DNA of 12,078 nucleotides from an uncultured Alistipes sp. (GTDB lineage: Bacteria > Bacteroidota > Bacteroidia > Bacteroidales > Rikenellaceae), in assembly GCA_934754975.1 (NCBI GenBank), contig CAKVKI010000058.1:1-12078 (forward strand), read 5' to 3'. The position numbers and the translations under genes are program-made. Below are positions 6,924 through 12,078 of this stretch, one piece after another. Within the stretch, counting starts at the first letter, position 1. The number at the start of each line of letters is the position of its first letter. Below the pieces are notes generated by a model that was not told the origin of the DNA, did not search any database, and saw only the letters and a program-made list of their open reading frames with translations.

Positions 6924-7901
6924 ATGAGTTTCTTAGAAAGCGCCAAACAGTACACCGGCTCCGACCTCGAAAACATCTTTTTCCGTCCCATCCTGAGCGG
7001 CCCTTCGGCCGGCGAGCTGGGCGTAAGAGTCCTCTACAACATGCCCGTCCCGACGACCATCCAGCTCTGGGAAGGACAGCGCAACGTCCTCCAGAAATAC
7101 ACTGCCGCAGGGTGGTCCGGGGGCAGCGCCGCCAACAAACTGCAGAAAACCATCGCCCTGAGCCGCGTGAAGGCCGAGCTGGGATTCTCGGCCGCCGACT
7201 ACTTCTCGCTGGTATACGAGAAAATCGCGGCCCGCGCCGACGTCAATATGGACGACCTGACGGGCAGCGAGCTGGAACTGGCCGAAACCTCGCTCTTCAA
7301 GCAGGCCATCGCCGAGGGAATCCGCGCCACGATGTGGGTCGGCGACACGACGGCCGCTTCGGGTTTCAACACCTTCGACGGCTTCCTCAAAAGCGTCAAG
7401 GCCGGCGCCGAGCAGGAGCGGTTCCACAATTCGATCTACGAAGCCGCCGACTTCACCAATCCCCAAAAGATCGTCGCGATCCTCGACGACCTCTGGCAGA
7501 ACGCCGACGAACGTATCAAGGACCGCAAGGCCGAAGGCCAGCTCGCCTTCTTCGTCACCTCGGATCTCTACTACGCCTACGAAAAGTACCTCGACAGCAA
7601 GGGCGCCGACGCGGCCTACGCCGAAAGCACCAACGGCCGTCAGGGGCTGGCCTACCACGGCATTCCGCTCGTCGACGTCCGTCTGGGGGCCTATTTGGCC
7701 GACACCTCGCTCCACAAGTCGTTCTGCCTGCTGACCGACCGCCGCAACCTCGTACTGGCCGTCAATACGGCCGATTTTCCGGGCAACGAAGTGCGCATGT
7801 GGTACAATCCCGACCTGATGGAGAACCGACAGCGCGCCGTCTTCATGGCCGGCTGCGACGTGATCGACGAGACGATGCTCTCTTACGCATTCCGGGTATA
7901 G
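6924..7901 (+). CDS. phage major capsid protein (HK97-fold type, inferred)
   Basis: The start ATG at 6924 follows an AT-rich leader ending TTTCAACC. The frame is open further upstream, but that part overlaps the protease gene out of frame and is Arg/Pro/Thr-rich, so it is not coding. The product has 325 residues: an N-terminal helix (1-16), an extended arm (20-60) with MPVPTTIQLWEG, and a mixed alpha/beta core. LVLAVNTADFPGNEVRMWYNPD at 276-297 is followed by RQRAVFMAGCDVIDETMLSYAFRV at 303-325. Ending on strands that describe a state of the protein after 'F-x-A-G-x-D' is typical of capsid proteins in Bacteroidetes prophages. Its location after a prohead protease and near a portal supports the call. 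A separate scaffold gene is absent; the protease tail may supply it. The fold itself is inferred. Confidence 0.8.
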   Translation: MSFLESAKQYTGSDLENIFFRPILSGPSAGELGVRVLYNMPVPTTIQLWEGQRNVLQKYTAAGWSGGSAANKLQKTIALSRVKAELGFSAADYFSLVYEKIAARADVNMDDLTGSELELAETSLFKQAIAEGIRATMWVGDTTAASGFNTFDGFLKSVKAGAEQERFHNSIYEAADFTNPQKIVAILDDLWQNADERIKDRKAEGQLAFFVTSDLYYAYEKYLDSKGADAAYAESTNGRQGLAYHGIPLVDVRLGAYLADTSLHKSFCLLTDRRNLVLAVNTADFPGNEVRMWYNPDLMENRQRAVFMAGCDVIDETMLSYAFRV

Positions 7902-7903
7902 CG

Positions 7904-8401
7904 ATGACAGCGTCCACACCCCGCAAACCCGCCGGCGGCATCACGGCCGCCGCGATCACCCCCGCAGGAAATCTCCTGCGGGCGGCGCTGGGGGCCGACG
8001 GGCGCGCCGAAGCGGTGTTCCGCGACGGGACGCTGCTCACCCAACTGCCGCTCGCCGAACAACGCTCCTCCTACTCGGAGCTGAGCGACACCCAAGCCGG
8101 ACCGCAGCGTGTGCGCCATACGCTGACGCTCGTCATCGGCCGCGAAACAGCCCGTACGCTTCTCACCCCCTCATTCCGCCGCACGGCCGCAACCGACGGA
8201 CTGATCGCGACCGTCACGGCCGCATCGGGCGAGCGGCTGCTGATCGGCTGGTCGGCCCGGCTGGGCATGGAACAACCGCTGCGGCTCGGCTCGGTGAGCA
8301 ACGAATCGGGCATAAAGCCCCTCGACGGCACGCCGGTCGTCCTGACCTTCACCTGCGAAGACGCCGACCCGGCCCCGGAACTCAAACAACAGGAACCATG
8401 A
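7904..8401 (+). CDS. beta-rich virion candidate between capsid and portal
   Basis: This 165-residue protein starts 2 bases after the capsid stop and overlaps the portal start (ATGA). The Pro/Ala-rich N-terminus (1-20) precedes strands with RVRHTLTLVIGRETA (69-83), GLIATVTAASGERLLIGWS (99-117) and a C-terminal MEQPLRLGSVSNESGIKPLD near 122-141 followed by PVVLTFTCED. The motif of a Ser/Gly-rich turn, a Pro-Leu-Asp and then a final strand is familiar to me from small structural proteins in Bacteroidetes prophages, but I cannot name a family. Its position between capsid and portal suggests head decoration, a tail tube subunit or a connector. No membrane helix or signal peptide is present. Confidence 0.6.
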   Translation: MTASTPRKPAGGITAAAITPAGNLLRAALGADGRAEAVFRDGTLLTQLPLAEQRSSYSELSDTQAGPQRVRHTLTLVIGRETARTLLTPSFRRTAATDGLIATVTAASGERLLIGWSARLGMEQPLRLGSVSNESGIKPLDGTPVVLTFTCEDADPAPELKQQEP

Positions 8402-9630
8402 GTAAAAAACAGAAAATCAAACCGGCCGTCGCGGTGGCCAACCGCGCGGCCGACCCTTATGTCGCGCTCGGCGCGGGACGTGTCGAAAGCGACAAATTCT
8501 GGCGCTGGGGCGACGACAACCTGTTTCCCAATGCGCTGGCGCTGATGGCCCGCCGTTCGGTGACCCACCGCCGCATCATCAACGACAAGGCCGACTATAT
8601 TTCGGGCAAGGGTTTTACGTGCGACGAAGCGCAGCAACCCCTGCTGGCGGCTTTCCTGCGCCATGTAAACGGCGACGGCGAGAGCCTGCGGCAGGTACTC
8701 AACAAACTGGCGTTCGACAAGGCGCTCTTCGGCAACGCCTTCCTCGAAGCGGTGACCGACCCCGGACATACGTTCCTCGCACTGCACCACCAGGACGCTT
8801 CGCGCTGCCGCCTGGCCCGCGATTCGGCCCACGTCCTGCTCCACCACGACTGGGCGGCGTTCAAGACAGCCGAAGCGCGGACACTCCCCCTTTACCCGGC
8901 GTTCGAACGGCAGGCCGACGGCACGCTGCGCGCCATAATCCATTACAAGGACTACGAACCGACGTTCGAGCATTACGGCGTGCCGCCCTACATCGCGGGG
9001 TTCAACGTCTCGGCCATCGCCTACAAGACCGATAAATGGAACATCTCGCGGCTCGACAATTCGTTCCAGCTCTCGGGCGTGATGATGCTCGACAGCACGG
9101 TAGACAGCGAAGCCGAAGCCGAACGCATCGTGCGGCTCGCCGAGCAGAAATTCGCGGGCAGTCCCGGACAGGTGATGTTCGTCATCCGCGACGGCGGCGA
9201 GCAGAACGACAATTCGCGCTTCATTCCGATCGCATCGCAGAACGAGGGCGACTGGCAGGCGCTGCACCAGCAGGCCGTGTCGGATATCGTCGTGGCACAC
9301 TCGTGGTTCCGGACGCTGAGCGGACTGGACTATGCTTCGGGATTCAGCGCCGAACGCATCCTGCACGAATACGAGGTGGCCCTCAACACGGTCATCCTCG
9401 GCGAGCAGGCCGAACTGACCGAGCCGATCCGCCAGATCATAACGGCCGTACTCGGTCCGGACACCTCGTCGCTGCAGATCGTAAACCGCCCGCCGACACG
9501 CTCCAAGCCGATCTACATGAAGGTCTGGGAGGCCCGCAAGGCCGACGGACTGGATTACGACCCGGACGACGAGCGCCAGCAGTCATTCCTGTCGGAGATC
9601 ACGAAGTATAATATCAGGAGCATAGATTGA
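8398..9630 (+). CDS. phage portal protein
   Basis: The 410-residue product overlaps the preceding gene by 4 bp. Visible portal features are RWGDDNLFPNALALMARRS (36-54), a helical segment HRRIINDKADYISGKGF (57-73), and the classic FDKALFGNAFLEAV (106-119) followed by LHHQDASRCRLAR (129-141), the strand where portal proteins name the residue types they bind. A long helix near 230-250 and a Gln-rich loop come before VAHSWFRTLSGLDYASGFSAE, and the tail is highly charged. Portals form a dodecameric ring at one head vertex through which DNA enters and leaves. The length fits the Bacteroidetes phage portal family. The portal comes after, not before, protease and capsid, which is unusual. A 369-bp non-coding segment follows. 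Confidence 0.85.
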   Translation: MSKKQKIKPAVAVANRAADPYVALGAGRVESDKFWRWGDDNLFPNALALMARRSVTHRRIINDKADYISGKGFTCDEAQQPLLAAFLRHVNGDGESLRQVLNKLAFDKALFGNAFLEAVTDPGHTFLALHHQDASRCRLARDSAHVLLHHDWAAFKTAEARTLPLYPAFERQADGTLRAIIHYKDYEPTFEHYGVPPYIAGFNVSAIAYKTDKWNISRLDNSFQLSGVMMLDSTVDSEAEAERIVRLAEQKFAGSPGQVMFVIRDGGEQNDNSRFIPIASQNEGDWQALHQQAVSDIVVAHSWFRTLSGLDYASGFSAERILHEYEVALNTVILGEQAELTEPIRQIITAVLGPDTSSLQIVNRPPTRSKPIYMKVWEARKADGLDYDPDDERQQSFLSEITKYNIRSID

Positions 9631-9656
9631 TTTCGGACAGTTATCACGCTTTCCGT

Positions 9657-9782
9657 CGCTGTTGTCGCGGCATACTGCCGCGTTTACAAGTCTGACCCGC
9701 CCCTAAATCCCCGCCTCGGCGGGGACTTGTTGCACGCGACGTAAGATGACGCAAAGGTTGTCCTGTTTTTCCCGCTCCGGCA
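9657..9782 (+). repeat. 126-bp tandem repeat, copy 1, with two hairpins
   Basis: First of two near-identical units in the 369-bp gap between the portal and connector genes. It contains hairpin A, CGCGGCA-TAC-TGCCGCG (9666-9682, perfect 7-bp stem), and hairpin B, CCCCGCCTCGGCGGGG (9709-9724, perfect). Neither is followed by a T-run, so terminator function is doubtful. No coding frame with any protein character covers the unit. It may be a dispersed palindromic repeat family, a packaging or processing element, or an untranslated regulatory RNA. Confidence 0.75.
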
Positions 9783-9907
9783 CGCTGTCATCGCGGCATA
9801 CTGCTGCGTTTACAAGTCTGACCCACCCCTGAATCCCCGCCTCGGCGGGGACTTGCCGCACGCAACCAAGACGACGCAAAGGTTATCTTGTTTTTCCCGT
9901 TCCGGCA
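9783..9907 (+). repeat. 126-bp tandem repeat, copy 2 (125 bp)
   Basis: It aligns end to end with copy 1 with 13 substitutions and one single-base gap, about 89 percent identical. Hairpin A (9792-9808) keeps its stem through a G-T wobble, and hairpin B (9835-9850) is unchanged. Every substitution is a transition under the best alignment. The unit borders are arbitrary, because similarity weakly continues upstream of copy 1 (GTTATC...TTTCC near 9640-9654). Confidence 0.75.
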
Positions 9908-9945
9908 CGCTGTTGCCGCGTTGGCAACTCTGACACCCCCGCGGG
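9908..9945 (+). repeat. degenerate third copy of the tandem repeat
   Basis: It begins CGCTGTTGCCGCG like copy 1 and later matches TCTGAC, but 13 bases covering the second half of hairpin A are missing. A different stem, GTTGCC (9912-9917) with GGCAAC (9923-9928) around GCGTT, takes its place, and hairpin B is reduced to the CCCGCGGG palindrome (9938-9945). The rest of the gap up to the ATG at 10000 is A/C-rich leader with no clear promoter. Confidence 0.55.
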
Positions 9946-9999
9946 AACTTCTGCGCCGCTTTCAGCGACATTCGAAAATTCATCCCAATTACAACAACC

Positions 10000-10473
10000 A
10001 TGAACACACTTATCACCCCCGCACAGGTCGTCGCGCTGGCCTTTGCCGACGGGGAGTATCTCGCGCCGGAGAGCGTCACGCAGAGCGACATCGCCGCGGC
10101 CGAACAACGCTATGTCGTCCCGGTCATCGGGCGGCGGCTGTATGAGAAGCTTCTCGCAGGCTCGCATGCCGGCTTCACGACCGAATACCTGACCGCTCCG
10201 GCCGCGCTTTTCACGCGCATCGCCCTCCAGCCGCGGCTCGACGTCCGCACCGGGCCGTGCGGCACCGTCGCGCCCAAATCCGCCGCTTACCAGCCCGCCG
10301 GCACGCAGGCTCTGCGCGAACTGCAGCGGAGCCTGCGCCGCCAGGCCCGGACGCTGCTGCGCCGCGCCGCCGCACACCTCGAAGCGCATGCCGCCGAATT
10401 TCCGGAATACGACCCGCACGAGAACATCCTCAACCGCTGCACGACCGATGGAAACTTTGTACAGACTCGTTAG
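10000..10473 (+). CDS. head-tail connector type phage protein (DUF6712-like)
   Basis: This 157-residue protein starts at ATG 10000 after ACAACAACC. It is mainly helical: ITPAQVVALAFADGEYLAPESV (5-26), SDIAAAEQRYVVPVIGRRLYEKLL (29-52), then FTRIALQPRLDVRTGPCGTVAPKSAAYQP (71-99) and a long Arg-rich helix RELQRSLRRQARTLLRRAAAHLEAH (106-130) ending in ENILNRC. The order 'arrives at P-x-I-G-x-x-L-Y, a Gly-rich loop, then a long final helix' matches what I recall of the DUF6712 family, found next to capsid genes of Bacteroidetes phages and thought to be gp6-like adaptors below the portal. The final 26 bp overlap the holin gene. Adaptor function is inferred from location and fold pattern. Confidence 0.65.
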   Translation: MNTLITPAQVVALAFADGEYLAPESVTQSDIAAAEQRYVVPVIGRRLYEKLLAGSHAGFTTEYLTAPAALFTRIALQPRLDVRTGPCGTVAPKSAAYQPAGTQALRELQRSLRRQARTLLRRAAAHLEAHAAEFPEYDPHENILNRCTTDGNFVQTR

Positions 10474-10873
10474 CGGCGCGGCGGCGGGGATCGCCGCCCT
10501 GTTCGCCCCGATCGGGCCGCTCGTGGCCTGCGCCGTGGTCTTCATCGGCATCGACTTCCTGTCGGGCGTCGCGGCCAGCCGCGCCGCGGCCCGCCGCGAA
10601 GGCCGTGCATGGTACTTCGAGAGCCGCGAAGCATGGCGCACGATCCTCAAGCTGGGCCTCACCATTACGGCGATCGCCATGGCGTGGCTGATCGACAGCT
10701 GCATACTCGGTTTTATGAATCTGAACGTCGCACGGCTCTTTACGGGCTTTACGTGCGGGGTGGAGCTGTGGTCGTTCCTCGAAAACGCGTCGCAGCTCTC
10801 CGACGCCCCGTTGTTCCGCTGGCTGCGCCGCTACGTCCGCCGCCGCATCCGGAAGGAGGCGGGCGATGAGTAG
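10448..10873 (+). CDS. phage holin family membrane protein
   Basis: The chosen start is ATG 10448 (METLYRLVSG), inside the end of the connector gene; an earlier in-frame ATG at 10388 would add 20 polar residues and a deeper overlap. The product has 141 residues with about four hydrophobic segments near 5-20, 24-44, 66-89 and 94-111. It carries IDFLSGVAAS (35-44), WYFESREAWRTILKL (55-69) and ELWSFLENAS (106-115), marks of the Bacteroidetes phage holin family (Phage_holin_4-like), and a basic tail RRYVRRRIRKEAG. Holins open the inner membrane so that the lysin reaches the cell wall. The 8-bp overlap with the lysin gene supports a lysis pair. Confidence 0.83.
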   Translation: METLYRLVSGAAAGIAALFAPIGPLVACAVVFIGIDFLSGVAASRAAARREGRAWYFESREAWRTILKLGLTITAIAMAWLIDSCILGFMNLNVARLFTGFTCGVELWSFLENASQLSDAPLFRWLRRYVRRRIRKEAGDE

Positions 10874-11267
10874 GGGGCTGAGCAACCGCAATCCCGGCAA
10901 TATCCGGCAGTCGGCGGTCCGCTACAAAGGCGAGGTGCGGCCCTCGCGCGACCCGGCGTTCAAGCAGTTCGAATCCATGCCGTGGGGGTACCGGGCGATC
11001 TTCGTCCTCCTGGACACCTACCGCATCCGCCACGGACTGAGGACCATCCGGGGCATGATCTCGCGCTGGGCCCCGCCTTCGGAGAACCATACGGAAGTCT
11101 ACATCCGCGCAGTCTCCGACGCCGTGGGCATTGCCGACGACCGTCCGGTCGACACCCGCGACCGGACGACGATGCTCCGCATGGCGGCGGCCATTTCGCG
11201 GGTGGAAAACGGCACGGAGGCCGATATGGACGACGTGGAACGGGGCTGGGAGCTATTTCGCCAATAG
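10866..11267 (+). CDS. P5-like phage cell-wall lysin
   Basis: The 133-residue product begins RGLSNRNPGNIRQS, the Asn-Pro-Gly-Asn-Ile signature (residues 9-13) of the 'structural protein P5'-like family, followed by FESMPWGYRAIFVLLDTY (35-52) and RWAPPSENHTEVYIRAV (67-83). Proteins with this pattern occur as virion-bound or secreted muralytic enzymes of the lysozyme-like fold. Glu73 in SENHT is a conserved acidic candidate, but I cannot prove catalysis from the sequence. No signal peptide is present, so export would need the holin. It overlaps the holin by 8 bp and is the last gene of the island. Alternatively it is a virion protein that digests peptidoglycan on entry. Confidence 0.75.
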   Translation: MSRGLSNRNPGNIRQSAVRYKGEVRPSRDPAFKQFESMPWGYRAIFVLLDTYRIRHGLRTIRGMISRWAPPSENHTEVYIRAVSDAVGIADDRPVDTRDRTTMLRMAAAISRVENGTEADMDDVERGWELFRQ

Positions 11268-11396
11268 CGGCGGAGAGTCCCGCCCGGACCGGCGCGGCCA
11301 AGCAGGACAGGAGAAAACAAGGCCGGCTGACCGCAATCCCGAATTGCAGGCGGAAAATGCAGACGGGACCGCCAGACTTCGCCGCCGGCCGGCGCG
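11268..11396. other. non-coding stretch after the lysin gene
   Basis: No gene is supported here. It contains a small hairpin, GCAAT-CCCGA-ATTGC (11333-11347), and a 12-base palindrome CGCCGGCCGGCG (11383-11394). Neither has a T-run, so I see no convincing terminator for the island transcript; readthrough towards comEC is possible. Confidence 0.5.
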
Positions 11397-11610
11397 CCCG
11401 GATCACCGGCCCGACAGACAGCGGCACCGCACCCGAATCACGGCCTTGACAAACTGCAATGCCGCCGCGCCTGAATCACCGTTTCGACAGACAACAGTCC
11501 GTGCCTGAACCACCGTCCCGGCAAACAGCGGCGCCGCGACGCCCGAATCAGCATCCCGAGGGACAGCAACGCCGCCGCACCCGAATCACCGTCCGGAGCG
11601 CGCCGCCCAT
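11397..11610. repeat. imperfect six-copy 34-38-bp tandem array upstream of comEC
   Basis: The anchor CCYGAATCA (with one-base variants) recurs at 11397, 11432, 11470, 11504, 11542 and 11580, giving steps of 35, 38, 34, 38 and 38 bp. After the anchor each unit tends to read CCG, then CCCGACAGACAGC-like bases, then a GCCGC-rich end. The units differ considerably and are not separated by unique spacers, so this is not a CRISPR array. It may bind a protein repeatedly, be a decayed minisatellite, or be a remnant of a repeat-rich gene. Confidence 0.7.
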
Positions 11611-11618
11611 CCGGCGGC
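11602..11618. other. hairpin at the end of the array
   Basis: GCCGCC and GGCGGC pair around the 5-base loop CATCC. No T-run follows on the plus strand. It lies 60 bp before the comEC start and could be a weak transcription barrier between island and comEC. Confidence 0.35.
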
Positions 11619-11640
11619 TACATGAAACTCCTGCCGGAAC

Positions 11641-11673
11641 AATGCATGAAACGGCCCGATTTTGCTATATTTG
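11641..11673 (+). promoter_or_regulatory. probable promoter of comEC
   Basis: TATATTTG at 11666-11673 matches the -7 box exactly. The -33 position shows only AATG at 11641-11644 (a weak match). The box ends 5 bases before the first ATG at 11679, so transcription would begin at about 11680. The message would be leaderless from 11679, or the true start is ATG 11715 or 11721 with a short leader. Confidence 0.55.
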
Positions 11674-11678
11674 CAGGT

Positions 11679-12078
11679 ATGAAATCCGAATTCCTGCTTG
11701 CCAAACTCGATCGCATGCCGATGCTGAAAGCCGTTGTGCCGTTTGCGGCCGGGATTCTCGCCGCCGACCGGTTCGCACTGCCCCTGTGGTTTCTCGCAGG
11801 GGCATTTTTGCTGTCCGGAATCCTGGCGCTGCTCCTCCGGTCGCCGCTCTGCACCCTCGTTATGCTCTTCTCGGCGGGATTCGGCGCGGCACAGCTCCGC
11901 GACACCGGGCGTACGGTACCCTATGGAGTATATACCGCCTATGAACTCACCGTCGAAGGCATCCCCGCCGACCGGGGCCGATATACCTCCGCCGAAGCGT
12001 CCGTCACGGCGTGGCGCGACCCGGCCGACGGCACGTGGCGCCCCGCAGGCGACCGCGTGACGCTCTACGCCGACAGCC
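11679..12078 (+). CDS. comEC: ComEC/Rec2 family DNA-uptake channel, N-terminal part (cut by window edge)
   Basis: 133 full codons are visible. RMPMLKAVVPFAAGILAADRF (12-32) is the conserved first segment of ComEC: a short lead, then a membrane helix with Pro-Phe-x-x-Gly-Ile. Two further hydrophobic segments follow (about 33-55 and 56-70), then the soluble start of the DUF4131/OB-like region (ELTVEGIPADRGRYTSAEASVTAW, about 86-109). ComEC forms the inner-membrane channel for single-stranded DNA in natural transformation; the competence domain and the metallo-beta-lactamase-like part lie outside the window. The start could be 11679, 11715 or 11721 (see promoter). Independent expression is likely because of its own -7 box. 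Family assignment rests on the N-terminus only. Confidence 0.78.
   Translation, partial: MKSEFLLAKLDRMPMLKAVVPFAAGILAADRFALPLWFLAGAFLLSGILALLLRSPLCTLVMLFSAGFGAAQLRDTGRTVPYGVYTAYELTVEGIPADRGRYTSAEASVTAWRDPADGTWRPAGDRVTLYADS

Larger units (their letters stand above)
1675..11267 (+). mobile_element. compact prophage-like structural and lysis island
   Basis: Eleven plus-strand genes of phage type fill the space between two housekeeping loci. They encode a tail-completion candidate, two tail-tip proteins, a small HTH candidate, a ClpP-like protease, a capsid protein, a beta-rich virion candidate, a portal, a connector, a holin and a lysin. No integrase, large terminase, tape measure, replication protein or repressor can be recognised, and no frame is broken. 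I found no flanking direct repeat longer than about 10 bp, so the outer limits are approximate: the left is placed just before the promoter, the right at the end of the lysin gene. It may be an incomplete prophage, a satellite, or a domesticated particle. The phage origin is clear; the functional class is inference. Confidence 0.75.

Noticed and set aside
8071..9366. 431-codon minus-strand frame opposite the portal
   Set aside because: Antisense to the portal, whose motifs are clear; it crosses the gene border and has no recognisable features.
9709..9850. CCCCGCCTCGGCGGGG stems as intrinsic terminators
   Set aside because: Each is followed by ACTTG rather than a T-run, and the connector gene downstream has no obvious promoter of its own.
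9810..10091. 93-codon minus-strand frame across the tandem repeats
   Set aside because: It runs through the repeat hairpins and the start of the connector gene; repeat-derived translation is not evidence of a protein.
11397..11610. CRISPR array
   Set aside because: Units diverge, spacing is irregular, there are no unique spacers and no cas genes.
1712..11675. 10-bp direct repeat TATATTTGCA at both ends of the island (1712-1721 and 11666-11675) as attachment sites
   Set aside because: Both copies are the -7 promoter box with its usual GCA extension, so the match is explained by promoter function; no longer repeat was found.

Overview
This window looks like chromosomal DNA of a GC-rich member of the Bacteroidales, most plausibly Alistipes or another Rikenellaceae. 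Three things suggest this: a futalosine-type menaquinone gene (mqnA), three matches to the Bacteroidetes -7 promoter box TAnnTTTG (1629-1636 on the minus strand, 1712-1719 and 11666-11673 on the plus strand), and start codons that mostly follow A/C-rich leaders (such as AACAACC before ATG) rather than Shine-Dalgarno sites. The genus is inferred from style, not from a marker gene.

Layout. At the left, on the minus strand, mqnA (chorismate dehydratase, 822-1595) is followed by the N-terminal 250 codons of a CorA-type Mg2+ transporter that runs off the window (1-752). At the right, on the plus strand, the N-terminus of a ComEC/Rec2 DNA-uptake channel (11679 onward) also runs off the window. Between them, about 1.69-11.27 kb, lies a compact block of eleven phage-type genes, all on the plus strand. 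Its promoter points away from mqnA.

The phage block, in order, is: a small protein resembling a tail-completion factor (1843-2247); two tail-tip or baseplate-type proteins (2377-3366 and 3357-5717); an 87-residue helix-turn-helix candidate (5714-5977); a ClpP-like prohead protease with a disordered tail (5981-6856); a major capsid protein (6924-7901); a beta-rich virion candidate (7904-8401); a portal (8398-9630); a 369-bp non-coding segment built from 126-bp tandem repeats with hairpins; a head-tail connector type protein (10000-10473); a holin (10448-10873); and a P5-like cell-wall lysin (10866-11267). Most neighbouring genes overlap or lie within a few bases, so they are probably cotranscribed.

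Together these genes could build and release a particle: shell, protease, portal, connector, tail tip, holin and lysin. The window contains no recognisable integrase, large terminase, tape-measure protein, replication gene or repressor, and the gene order differs from the usual portal-protease-capsid-connector-tail-lysis order. All frames are open and show no decay. The most interesting reading is a domesticated, trimmed prophage: a gene-transfer-agent-like or other phage-derived particle, located directly upstream of comEC. An incomplete, recently arrived prophage remains a real alternative. Two further unusual non-coding structures are the 126-bp repeats after the portal gene and a six-copy imperfect 34-38-bp array just before comEC.
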